Notes under the pieces: model-generated | The model's input: the letters and a program-made list of their open reading frames with translations, nothing else | The model's database searches: none | What the model was told of the DNA's origin: nothing | Program-made: the position numbers and the translations under genes | Part shown: positions 36,401 to 47,526 of the stretch, one piece after another | How the letters are laid out: every line of letters begins with the position of its first letter | How positions within the stretch are numbered: position 1 is the stretch's first letter | NCBI GenBank assembly: GCA_019614645.1 | Contig: JABWDB010000009.1 | Location: 930,001-994,000 of the forward strand | Source: Stratiolaelaps scimitus | Lineage: Eukaryota; Arthropoda; Arachnida; Mesostigmata; Laelapidae | Length of the DNA stretch: 64,000 nucleotides | Direction: 5' to 3'

Positions 36401-39026
36401 GCGATGCGATGTTCCCGATTCGCCGCCACAGCGAGTATAGCGACCGGCTCGCATCCACATCGGTATTGGCGCAAGGGCACGAGCAGGCCAAGGGGACGGG
36501 CCGACCCTGTCCTTGTTCTTTGTCCTTGCAGCTGGATACGAGACGAGCTGGCGGACCGAGAGGCGCGCAGACAGACAGGCAATGCATAGGGAGCGTTAGA
36601 ACGACTCGTTCGCACAGCAATAAAGCTGTGTCGGCGAGCTCACATTGTGACGTCCGTATATCGTGACGAGGAGGCGAAACACTTTGAAGCAGGCAACAAC
36701 TACTTGAGCTGCAGCTTGGGACTCCGCTGAGCGGGGGCTGGCAGAGCAACGGCTGACTCAGCCAGCGTCAGCCAGCTTCGCACTCACCCGAACCGCCCTT
36801 GGAGCTTTCATAGGTGCCGCCTCGTTGAGCGAGCTCGCGGAGTTCGTAGCCGCTGTTCGTCCCGCTGTTGGTGTTGCGTTGCCTTACCACACCGCATTTC
36901 ATCCCATTCGCTGCCGCCGCCGCCTTCCTCCCGGGCCATCTTTGCTGCCTTCGCGAGCTATTCAAGTTGTCTGTGAAGCGACACTGGGAAATGATGATGC
37001 TGGCCTCGTCATAGTAACGCTTGCAGCGGAGTTGCAAGTTGATCTTGACGGCAGTTGCAGGCGGTCGGTTGCAGGCTCCATTGCCTTGCCATGCAATGCA
37101 GAGACTGTTGTCGTTGTCAGTGACTCATATTCGCTGGAATCAAGTAGCTCACTGATGACTGCTCCGTTTTCGTGTTCAGATAATGATGCGTGCGTGAGAA
37201 CTCATGTGCAATTGTGATGTTGCTCGCATTAAAATTCGCCTCCTAATTCCAATAAGTAATCATTATTATTGTCATAATAAAAGTCTCTCCTCTCTCTCAC
37301 TCTCTCTCTCCCTCTTTTTTGTGTTTCTTGTTGCTCACGGAGTCCTTAATAGCTCTCGAAGGATGGCCTCGGTCGTTCTTCTAGTCCGCTCTATCTGTGA
37401 CTAAATGTAATGTATACTGTCCTCGCTGGTAATGTTCCCCTCGAATCCGAAACGCCGATATCGATCGAATAACATACATAATTAATTTACAGGAGGATGT
37501 CGAACGGCTCACAGGCATCATACACTAGTCATATATAAGACGTTGTAGACTCTTTACAGCATTCATTGTCCTGTAACGATTGGTAGACATCTTCATAATG
37601 TTTGTAAGACACATCATTAGATATCGGCTGATACCTTGTTTTTTTCCGAAAGAGACTAGAAAAAGAGAGAGAGAGAGTCAATGAACAATGCCAAGTGTTG
37701 GCGGATGCAGAAAAAGTAGGCCTTCAGCAAACGTTGCTGTCCCTGGCAGATGTTGGGTCGATAATAACAACAAGCCATAACAATAATAATAACAAGGTCA
37801 AAAGGATGAATTCATCAGTGCATCTGGCACTTTGAAATAGATGACTCTCTCTCTGCTCGAACTCGAATGAGTGTGGTACGAAAGCGAGCAGTGTGTCTAC
37901 CAGCTGTAACGTCTCGCCATTATCCCCTTTGTCGACCGGAGAGGGTATCCTCGATGCTATTATGTACAGACGCTAGCCACCAGTCCACAAAGATACAATG
38001 TCATCTACTCGGGGCTTATGTACGATGTACGTAGCCTTGGAGAAGAGTCAATCACTCCTAACGATACAAATCTTTAAAGTCCACACCAAGGCCGTTACAG
38101 CAATTTACGGCAACTTTTACCTTGAGCCTTAAGTTCTACCTGGACAGCGTTGACGGGTGGATTTTGTTGTTACTGTTATTGCTGTCGCTGCTCGTGTGCT
38201 TTGTTCCCCGTTGTTGCAGTGTCCGGCAGCCGTCGTATGCTCTCGACGTGTCACATGGCGCAAACCCGACAGTTCAGGTAGCCGAGTGAGCGCTTCTGTC
38301 TTCCTCGGAGGGTGATCACTTTTCAAGGTTTGTCCGGTCGCAGCGCCGGCGTCTTGTCTGCATAGGCCTGAAACCGCCCTGCCAACTAGACTTGTCGGGC
38401 CTCGAGACAAGCGAAGACTCTCAGGTGGAGGAGAAAATGGAGATGCAAGCTGTACGAGTCTACGAGTCGTACTAATAACAATAAGCTCCAAGCTGCTGTG
38501 AGCTGTGTGAGCGCCGTTCGGCTTTGAGAAAGAAGACGTTGACACTCGAACAGCGTCTCGCCCTCCGCTTGCATGTTATGTGTCGTGCGCCAGAGACCCA
38601 GCCTATGACAAGCGCACGCAGCAGTCACAACAGTGCGACTGTGGATATTCTGCAACCCTCTCGCTAGCCAATCTAATATCTGACGAAACCACGCGTGTTG
38701 GTACAATAGAAATCCATGTTCGACTAATCTGAACGTCCACCCTGCATCACTCTACACCGCTGAACAAACAGTTTATACCGCTGTACCGGGAAAACGAAGC
38801 AGGCTGTGTGCCATCCACTCGAGAGGGTGGTGACATTATTATCGTTGGGGTACCGCCGCTGCTGCTTCGGCCATTTCGTCTGTTGGCCGCCACTGACTGA
38901 CTGTCTCGTTGCCTTCTGTGCGAGGCTTGCTCGCTAGCTGCCTACGCTGGGTTGGGCGGCGAGGTCGACGGCAGCCCGGCTAACCGCTGCATCGCCACAG
39001 ACGACAAGATGATCTTCGAATGCCTG

Positions 39027-39046
39027 CCCCCCCCCCCCCCCCCCCC
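39027..39046. repeat. poly-C run of 20
   Basis: Uninterrupted run of 20 C within a GC-rich island. Similar runs lie at 32503-32516, 40486-40497, 60624-60635 and 61422-61439 (with one T). Confidence 0.9.
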
Positions 39047-40026
39047 ACGGCGACTTCGGAGTGTTACGGCTCATCGCTCCAGCCGCTGGCGCAGCGCCGT
39101 TGAAACTTTGCCCGTTCACTTCGCTCCACTAGCGATTGACGGAGTCTCTGTACTCTACAGGAGGCTCGCTTTGCCCGTCAGCCGCCGGCACCCCCCCCCG
39201 CCGATCCAGCGACGCCGAACCGTTCGTCGTTTGCGCCGCCCGCAACGAGAGCAGCCAACGAAGTCAAAAGGTGGGAGCAATACCACTAGCAAAGTGGGTT
39301 ACGGCTAGAAATCGAACGGGCGAGGGAGCACGCAGGACACAATGCGGAGGGACGGTCGTGGTGGCGTGGTAGGCCTGAAGGTCTTGGGGGCGCCGGCGGC
39401 GTCTGATCGTTGTAGAATCGACGTAGCACTGCGATTCGCAACGGGTGCTGCTGGCTGGCGACAAACGAGGAGACTTGTAGCGCTCATTGCATCGTTGGGT
39501 GCAACCCGCGATCGTGAGGCCCTTTGGCTCGTGTCTGTATATGTGTGTTCACTGGCTGACTAGAATTGCGGCGGGCGACCTAGACCAGTTTCAGATCGAT
39601 CGGGCGAACGCTTATTGCTGGGCAGTCGGTTCGAGACGACTCGAGACACAGATCAACACCAGATGTGTCTAAGACCTGCTGTAAGTCAACGATTCGTATT
39701 CATTTTGAAGTGGAGGATGCAGGAACGGCAAAACACGAAGTTCGACGCAAGTTACGAGAGAGCAACAAATGAAGTATGAACCTACGTTTGAAGCTTACGT
39801 GAACACAGCCTCGAGCACTTGTTCGCACTGGCTATATAATCCTCATCATTTTCGTACGGCATTCGAGTTCGAGTCAAACGAGAGTGGATGATTTCCCATC
39901 CCTTCTCCCGATTCTCGAACAACGAACCGTCCAAGAGAAAACTTCGCTGTCAATTTTGATTTTCGAGAAGGTCTAGTCGAACGGGAGCCAACCGACCAAT
40001 GGACAGATAACAGATATCAGCTCAGT

Positions 40027-40180
40027 GTCGAGTCCGATGGCGCAGGCTGCGTTCGTGTACGTCTGCCTAACAATCGGAGGAGACACGTAGGTGCATAGGT
40101 TCAATTCCACGCCATTGCACATTCGCATTGAGCAGGGTCGCATGAAGCAATACAAAAGCAAGACCACGTGTTGATGCCTC
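40027..40180 (+). mobile_element. tRNA-derived SINE (copy 4, degenerate)
   Basis: Starts GTCGAGTCCGATGGCGCAGG, matching the head of the SINE at 17913-18095, then AATCGGAGGAGACACGTAGG, a B box (AGGTTCAATTCC) and ATTGCACATTCGCATT of the body. The final third is eroded (GAAGCAATAC ... CCACGTGTTGATG). No flanking duplication is obvious, so it is older. Confidence 0.75.
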
Positions 40181-41008
40181 GCCGAAAGCGCTATCAAGGC
40201 TCAAGCCAATCGTCAGGCGGTGACACGGACACGGATGGGGGGTTCACTTCAACGGTTTATCGATCCGGGGGTCCAGGGGGTCACCCCCATGCTGACCGAT
40301 GGCGTTTGTTTCCGCGGCTCGTTTCTGCGGCACGCATTCATATTGTTATCATTATTACTATTACTATTATTATTATCATGCTCGACAATACTTTATTTCC
40401 AATAGTCGGCACCTCATTTGTTTCGTTATAATGATATTGCTTAATTAATTTTGACGCCTTTTTTTCACAGCGTCCTAATAGATTACCCCCCCCCCCCACC
40501 TTCCCATATAATTATTTGGTGACAGCAAGATTAATGAGGAAGCTAAACACGGCCGAGGGTGCGACACCGAGGAGAGCGAGAACCGAAAACCGAGACAGGG
40601 AGCGAGTTCTGTTCTTTCATTAAAGGCCGCACAAGCGCCACTCTGAGAATGTGAACGCTTCTGGCGTTCGTATGTGCGCCGCCCGCCACCGCCGGCACCG
40701 TTTGCTAACATCTGGTCCCGGTCATACAGGGGCATCGCGTCAATGAGAAGTAATCTTTTTTATCTTCCCCATATACATAAATGAGACGACTGCTAACTAC
40801 AGCGCCGCATACGAAATGACGCCGCCACTGGTCTGCGGTACGGCTAGACGGCTTAGAAATACTATTTTACCCACGGGCGGCTGGCGTGGCGACAATGATT
40901 TAGGCTATTTCGCTATTACCACTGTTGTTAATTTATTTGTTTATTTATTTCTACTACTGGCGAATACGACCATTAGGGTCAGGTTTGTTTGGTACAAGTA
41001 GCATACAT

Positions 41009-41190
41009 TGATGACGCGGTGTGCACTCGTGCGCGTCCGTCTTGCAGACGGAGGACACGGACGTAGGTGCACACGCGGGTTCGACCTCCACCGTTGCACA
41101 TTTACATTTAAAAGTTGAAATCCGTGTTACGAAGCAGTGCAAGAGCAATACCGTGGACGTTAAATGTCGGCTGAGGGTCAGCCTGAAAAC
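41009..41190 (+). mobile_element. tRNA-derived SINE (copy 3)
   Basis: Full-length relative of the element at 17913-18095, in the opposite orientation: GGACACGGACGTAGGTGCAC, B box GGGTTCGACCTCC, CCGTTGCACATTTACATTT, TACGAAGCAGTGCAAGAGCA, CCGTGGACGTTAAATGTCGG and GCTGAGGGTCAGCCTGAAAA. The head is partly diverged and there is no clear target duplication. Confidence 0.8.
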
Positions 41191-43631
41191 AGGACAAGCG
41201 TAACCTTCGGCAGCCACGGCCCCCGTACTGCAAACTTCCTCGAAGGGGTCTACCACAGGCTGATCCGCGCCACCGGAGGCAAACGCTCAGGACATCATTC
41301 CTTCTGCAACGCCTTTTCCTCGTTGTGCAGCGGAGAGGCCATGCCATCGCCTCCCTCACGGCACTGACCCTGTTCTCTAACGAGGAACCAACGAATTCAC
41401 TAATTATTACATATTTAAAGTTGTATATACCCATATAATATGAAAATAATAATAATATTAAGGAACATATTGCATATTGCTCTTTTTAGTTATGTGTTCT
41501 CTCAGCTTTGTTTTAAGACAGGTATTCTCTTGTCTACCAGTAACTGACGGCATAATACAATACCAAATGGCCTAGAGCTTTGTGCCTTGTTGGAGTAGTT
41601 TCTATTATATAAAGCGTCATATTGTCTATATGCATAGTCGAACGTTATCGAGTATCAGCGTAATCGCAATTGGGATTAACGGTGCCACGCACATGTGTGT
41701 GTAAATTGGTATTGTATTTGTGTTAGATTGTTTTATTCTTTATGATGAACTATCTGACAAAGGTGAGCAAATGACCAATGTTTCTATGAAGCGTCCTTTT
41801 CATAACGAATTTATAATAATAATAATAATAATAATAATGAAAAAACTGCTGTGCTTTCCTTGAGTTTGTAAAAGCGTGTCCCGACTGCTGGAGCCTTGTT
41901 CCGGCACCGCGCGAAGAGAAATTCCTAGTTGACATTGTACGAATGTCTAATAATGCAACAAAGTTCTAAAGTTTGCTAAAAGGAACTCATCCGCTTCTGT
42001 CTTCTAAGAGGAAGAGACGCACACAATATGAGCGGATATTGTGTGCTCATGATGCACGCAGCAACCCTTCACAAGAGCTTTGCTCCTGGATTCCAAGAAG
42101 AATATCGCTTGCACATAACGTTCTGCGAGCAAACACTCTGTCACCTGTATAAGCGGCTGTTGTCCCTAGATAGCACTACCAGACTCTCTACAAACATGAA
42201 TAGATTTTACACGTTGCAGCTTATGAAATATATATATATATATGCTGCAATGCAACACTTCATTGTGCCTATGCCCGTTTTTTTCTAGAAACCTGGTCTT
42301 TTTACCCGCTCGAAATGTCCCGATGACCTCATTCGCGTAAATTCTCACAGCTGGGTTATGTATATGTATGCTACATATATATATATATATATAAATATAT
42401 ATGTAGTGTGTGTCTGTGTACCAGATCCGACGGAGATGTAGCAGAGGCCAACGCACTTCACTGTTTGACGATCATTCAAGAGAAGTCAGAAACTCCTTTA
42501 TTCAAGCCATAACAATGGGAGCGAAGTCGGTGCCGGCCAGCAGCAATAGGGAGGTCACGCTATCCGGAGTGTATTCGGAATGGCGAGAAGCGCGCACCGG
42601 TCGACATGACGCTGGCCCGGCCAACGGATAAAGGCAGGGACGGACTCGAGACTCGAACACTAAATGCTGCTTGGCGCTTCGCCAATAACCGAAGTTATTC
42701 AGCACGTTCCGCAAACGCGGACGCTGCAACCGACCCGTTCGAGCAATTCTTGGCGAGGAGGCCTCGCTAGACCGAGATGTGGTAAATAAGGCAAAAGGCA
42801 ATGTGCCCGTTCTTCGGTGGGGCAGCGCCTTGTGGATAATGCGGCGGTGGTGCCGGCGGTGGCAAGTCGGCAAATCCCATTGCAACATACGTTGGGTGGC
42901 ACAAGTAGGATAGCGTTACCTTCCGGTTTGGCTATTTTCTTATTTGACTGGGGAGGTTGCCAGCGGGTTGCGTTGAGATCGCACAGCTGGCTACCCTGCC
43001 TCGGGCCGCTATTGTCTGCGATCGAGATTGGGGCTCGAGAGAAAAAAAAGCCTGTCTGGTCGTCTCCCCCCTGCTTCGTCGGAATGCTCGTTTTGGTTAA
43101 TTAGTTTTGTATATCTGTTTGAGCGGGGATTTGAATGAGATAGCGACGCTACAAATGCAACCACTGCTTATTAATTTACAAGGGATATAACCGCTCAGCT
43201 GTCGTACCTCCACACTCCAGCAGTAGTGTCCTGGCAAAAATTTCAAATGTTCTACGGGAGGTATATAATAATAATCAGGCTCGTCAAAGGTGACCGCTCG
43301 GTGCTCGGATATCGTGAAAAACTCAAATACTCACTCGACGAAAAGAAATTCAGGACTTTGTTCGTTATTTTTGAGTTTTTGACAGTTTCTAACCCACCCT
43401 ACACAACCTCGATAGTAAAATTTTCCAAATATTGCCATTAATTAGCTTGCTCTCAGATGATAGCCGCTTGTGGCAGAGGATACCTGAGTTCTCGCTAGTT
43501 AAGCTCACGCACGACCCGCGTAAATATCACCGTAGTACCCGTTCGAAAATACCCTTTGTCAACGAAGCTCAGTAAATCAAACGACAACCTATACGGCAAT
43601 AGCCACGCGTACTAAATAAATACATTTTCTG
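41191..43631. other. gene-poor stretch with microsatellites
   Basis: Holds (TAA)n at 41813-41838, (TA)n at 42228-42243 and an interrupted (TA)n at 42373-42402 bounded by CTACAT/ATGTAG. An 86-codon plus-strand frame from the ATG at 42028 runs into the TA tract and is not convincing. No supported gene. Confidence 0.4.
41813..41838. repeat. (TAA)n microsatellite
   Basis: About nine TAA/AAT units. Confidence 0.9.
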
Positions 43632-43672
43632 GGTTGACCCACCGCCAACATTGAACGTCCACGCTACTACTT
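43632..43672 (-). mobile_element. SINE 3' tail fragment (copy 5)
   Basis: GGGTTGACCCACCGCCAACA and TTGAACGTCCACGCTACTAC match the minus-oriented 3' body of the SINE at 17913-18095. It runs directly into a (CTA)n repeat at 43674-43700, so the rest of the element is missing or masked by the microsatellite. Confidence 0.55.
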
Positions 43673-43673
43673 A

Positions 43674-43700
43674 TATTACTACTACTACTACTACTACTAT
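43674..43700. repeat. (CTA)n microsatellite
   Basis: TACTACTACTACTACTAC run following a SINE fragment. Confidence 0.85.
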
Positions 43701-43853
43701 TATAACTAACGTCATGGCAAGGCTCAACTAACTACTAGAAAGCTCTTTTTCCATGCCTGACCCTCAGCTGCCGTTCTTCTTTGTGGCAGCCTTCCGGTAC
43801 AACGACTGGTACGGCTATCACCACTAGGGCAGCTCGTGATCTACAATTTTCAT

Positions 43854-43908
43854 CGGTGGCCGAACGGGCCGACTTCAAAGTCGACTCTTCAAATCCCCTT
43901 TACTTCTA
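43854..43908 (+). other. tRNA-like relic
   Basis: GGTGGCCGAACGGGCCGACT resembles the A-box end of tRNA-Ser/Leu, and CTCTTCAAATCCCC sits at a B-box position about 25 bp later. GACTT ... AAGTC can pair. It is too short and irregular for a working tRNA; a SINE head or tRNA pseudogene is the likeliest reading. Confidence 0.35.
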
Positions 43909-44244
43909 GATCCGTTTAGCCCTCTGCGAACGTCGCGACGGAGGCCAGTGACAGACCGACTACGGCAAATTCATTTAGACCCCTGTTACGTAGAGGATTT
44001 AAGGGACGTCATCATCCCTTTCATTATTTCATCTCGGAGCAGATCTCTTTCTCCAGCCATTAACTCCCCTGCGGCACCGCGTTCAGTGTCCCCTCCCCGC
44101 TCACCGTCGAGGTCCAACCTCTCGTTCAATTTTGGAGAATATTCCAGCGGCTATCTCCTACGATGAGTCCGACGGCTGGCATAACTGCGGTTATCGCGTT
44201 TTGGTTGTTTTTTTTTAATAGAATAGAGGGGAAGTTTCCGTCAC

Positions 44245-44676
44245 CTACAACGTACGGGTTATGCCTGCCCCCCCCGTGCCCGGCGGCGAGCCGGATAGGC
44301 AGACCGTCTGCAAGGGTGGCCTCGCCTCCGATGTTTCCTCAAACTCCCCTCCGTCAACGGGTCCCGCCCTCCTGCAGGCCGTCTCCCCGTCGCTAAACCC
44401 AGTGTGACGTCTGGGGTTGTCGTGCGGTTTCTCTGGGTGCTCCTCTGTCGACCCAGACTCCTCTGCGAGAGTGTCTAGTGGTTCGTCCCCTTCGAAGGAG
44501 TATGAAGGGAACTCTCGCGAGCAGCTTAAGTTAGCGGAAGGAGATGGTGTGAAACTGGGTGGATCCACGTTTGCCCGTTTACCGACCGCAGGAGCAACGC
44601 CTCCCAACCCCAGTCTCGAAAAGAAGACAAATTTTTTGGCCTCAACTGAAGCAGGAGCCAGTAGCAGGATGAGCAT
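44245..44676 (-). CDS. candidate secreted protein, possible peptide precursor
   Basis: A 143-codon frame from a true ATG. The start MLILLLAPASVEA forms a compact signal peptide, extended to LILMLILLLAPASVEA by the upstream open frame, which might be joined by an acceptor at the TAG just upstream. KK (14-15) and GKR (32-34) then bracket a 16-residue segment (16-31), the layout of an amidated neuropeptide with dibasic processing. The rest is acidic, Ser/Pro/Glu-rich and apparently disordered, with three cysteines. No known neuropeptide is recognised. The opposite strand is open too (44417-44839), and poly-C at 44270-44277 marks compositional bias. Read it as a hypothesis. Confidence 0.3.
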   Translation of the reverse strand: MLILLLAPASVEAKKFVFFSRLGLGGVAPAVGKRANVDPPSFTPSPSANLSCSREFPSYSFEGDEPLDTLAEESGSTEEHPEKPHDNPRRHTGFSDGETACRRAGPVDGGEFEETSEARPPLQTVCLSGSPPGTGGAGITRTL

Positions 44677-47526
44677 CAGGATCAGACCTTCTGCCGAAGA
44701 TTCCTACTTCGTCCTGGTCGTCTCCAGGGTTGCCGATCTCCATCGTCCTGTTTCTGTTAAGCGAAACACAGCCGGGACGTCGGTTCCTGCCTATGTTGGG
44801 CCACTGTGCGGATGTGCGTATATGGCGGTGTGTCTATGAATAGAGCTGCTCCTTGTCGCTGCGTTGAAATGTGCTGCGGGGGAGTAGACGTCAAAGGCGC
44901 AGCGATTCGCCGCTGCGGGTCCGCCAAGGGCCGCGTCTTCGGTCGGCACAGTCAAGATATATCAACTGCAAACCGAGCCGGCTAACAGACCGAGGCAACG
45001 CCCCCAAATGAGGCAAATGCCAACTCGCTTGCGATGCGGTGCTCCTTTAGTCCAACTCGCTGAATTACACAGCATCACACAATCTGGTCCATCTAGTCCG
45101 AGCCATCTCTCGAGTCCATAAATCGTGGAAAAATGCTTAGTCATTTGTCGGTTGTTGAGGGTGTGTTTAATCCAACAGATTCAGAGTTTATGACGATAAA
45201 GTTCGGATGCATATATTTAGGAAAGCGTTGTGTCTCAGTCATTTCAAAGAGAGACCCCACGTCACCTTAAGATGTTTGGTGCCTCAGGCGCTGCCTACGG
45301 CGTAAAGATAATACACATTCATGCCATTATTACAGATGAGCGTACGGACGACTCTGCAGCAATAGAGCAGCATTTGATACAAGCAACCTTGCAAATTTGT
45401 CCATTTCCTTGTAGACTTCACTTGTCGATATTGTCAAAAGAAATTCACAGTCTACGGTTTACTATAGAACGTAGTAAGAGAAAGCCTTCTAAGATCTCGA
45501 TGTCCGTATTATTCAACCAACGGTCCCTCGGTGCCAAGAAGAAAAGCGAACCATAAGCTACACGTTGCAGTTAAGCTTTACTGTAGACAGATTGGGCAAG
45601 TTCAACAACCTCCCGTTGGAGAGAAGTTTGTTTCCCCATTCTGAGAAGTTGATTCATGCAGTCTCGTACTAGCGCATTAGCACGAAAGTCTCGCTTCACG
45701 CATTGTGCAGTCCCTGTGAATGATCCGCAAGGCTAGGGTAGACTTATACTGCAGCACAGAGCAGAAGGCCAGCAAGCTGTGATTTCTCCGGTTGGCCATA
45801 AATAGTGGTGGGGTACGTACGCCTGCACCCGCTCCAGTGCAATTAGTAAAACAGGACAAGAGGTTGGACGTAGCACGCCAGCCACAGACACCACCACAAC
45901 GCAGACAGAGAGTGTGAATGAGTAATCCGACAAGTGAACATTCATGGACAGGCCGCACAAGCGTGAAAGCGCAGATTCACAGGTGGGCTGCGCAAACGTC
46001 CGCGAACGTGCTGGCTTGGGAATCACACAGGACAAGTTCAGACATACAGCTTCATGTAGGGTTCTTAAACCTCAGAGAAGCCTTGATCTCTGGAGGCGCG
46101 TTGGAAAGTATGGCAAGGAGCGTTGTTGATCTCCGTGTGATTCAACGAAAACAGGTTATGCCTCTGGAACCTCAGAACATGTACTCGAGATAGGTAGAAC
46201 TGCGCTGAAACAGCGAATTTAAGGGACTCTGAGTAAAGATTTCATCGACTCGACGAAAACCAGCGTGTTGTCTTCAGCTCTCCCTGCATCTCGACAAATC
46301 TTAGTCTATCAAAGCCTAGCGAACAAAACCGCCAATGATTTGCAAAACCCTATAAGCACCTTGCATATGTTAATGACTCGCATTCAAGTCAGATCAATAG
46401 TGGATCGCTCAGGTTCACTCTTATCATTGCTTTCCTAGTATATGCACGTGTGGGCACTAACGCAGAAAATCGCTTAGAAGTTGTAAGGAGCCTACCCCGG
46501 CTTATGTATTATACCTGCGCAGAGGCGCCCATTATAGCTATTATAGCTCCGCCTTCCGGCACCTGTAAGTGTTGAATTTCGACAATGTATTGCCCTAGTA
46601 TTACTATAGTTCACTTGTGTGTGTTACCAGATTGAACATACTTGTTTTTGATGATACTGATCAACAACAAGCGTCTTGTCAGGCCGTTCAAACGATCTGA
46701 CTCGGAAATCCCTTCTCAGGCTTTAAGGACACGTTATGCAATACTACATTTCCGTAGAACTCGTGGTTGTGGCCTGCCCTCATTCAGGATAGCTCCGTCA
46801 CATCGCCAACCATACCCTAGACCCTGGCTGGTATTGTGAGTTACACAGCAAATGGCGCGATATGACGGAGTAGCGTAACATGTCTATAGGACCCCCTTTA
46901 CGACCGATCATATGGACTCTCTTCCGTGTTTATGCCTGAAGAGACAGCTGGGGGTCCCCACGACGGGCCCGACTGAGCGGACGAAACAAACGCTTGCAAT
47001 TGTATTTCCGCCGACGCATCGGTCAACTGTGTCACCATATCGATTCATTACCATGGATCTCGTTTTCTATCAGTGTGTAGCTTTATCTCTGCGAAAAACC
47101 GTAACCAAGTCTAGCCAATTGCAGTAGCCGATGTCCGCCTGTGTCAGTCTTACTGAATCTATTGCATGTGTGTGCATTCGTCAGCGGTACCGATCGATAG
47201 GATTGAAATGGAGGCGGCTCATAGTTGTATCCATATTGAATAGTCGTTTCGATTTGTATCTACGGCGATCATAGGAACCAGTGATCATTGCGGGTTGGAC
47301 TGACCGTGAGCCAACATGTTCGTCCTGTTCGCCTACTCAACGGTGACGCTTGTGGAACGCACCTGACTCGTGAATTGTTTCATTCGCGGGCTCCGAATGC
47401 TAGCTAGCTCTGAGTGCCCGAGCTCGAGATTGTCGACGCTGGACTCATATTAGGCCTCAAGGCGTTGTCTTCCTTCATCTGTTCGCTGCTGTATCGCAGT
47501 CTCTGTGGACGTACCGTGATCTTATC
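44677..47526. other. intergenic, nothing firm
   Basis: Short frames only. The plus frame near 45270-45556 (about 95 codons) and minus frames at 45677-46035 are unremarkable. No repeat is recognised. It forms the 5' flank of the receptor gene at 47527; no TATA box was seen close to the start. Confidence 0.4.

Larger units (their letters stand above)
29659..40026. other. long gene-poor stretch with GC-rich islands
   Basis: No gene is recognised in about 10 kb. GC-rich islands at about 30050-30560, 31900-33170, 34250-35200, 36130-37100 and 38130-39600 carry CpG, GCC and CAG triplets and long but low-complexity frames on both strands. Visible tracts are (GA)n at 33417-33436, 33746-33764 and 34265-34285, CT at 37283-37312, poly-C of 14 at 32503-32516 and of 20 at 39027-39046, and GTGCGCGCGCGC near 30282-30293. 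The islands may contain 5' exons or promoters of spliced genes extending beyond what can be read here. Confidence 0.35.

Noticed and set aside
36168..36749. 193-codon minus-strand frame
   Set aside because: Cys/Ser/Pro/Arg-rich with no domain; several overlapping frames exist in the same GC-rich island.
42361..42410. CTACAT ... ATGTAG inverted repeat
   Set aside because: Explained by the interrupted TA microsatellite; only six non-TA bases pair on each side.
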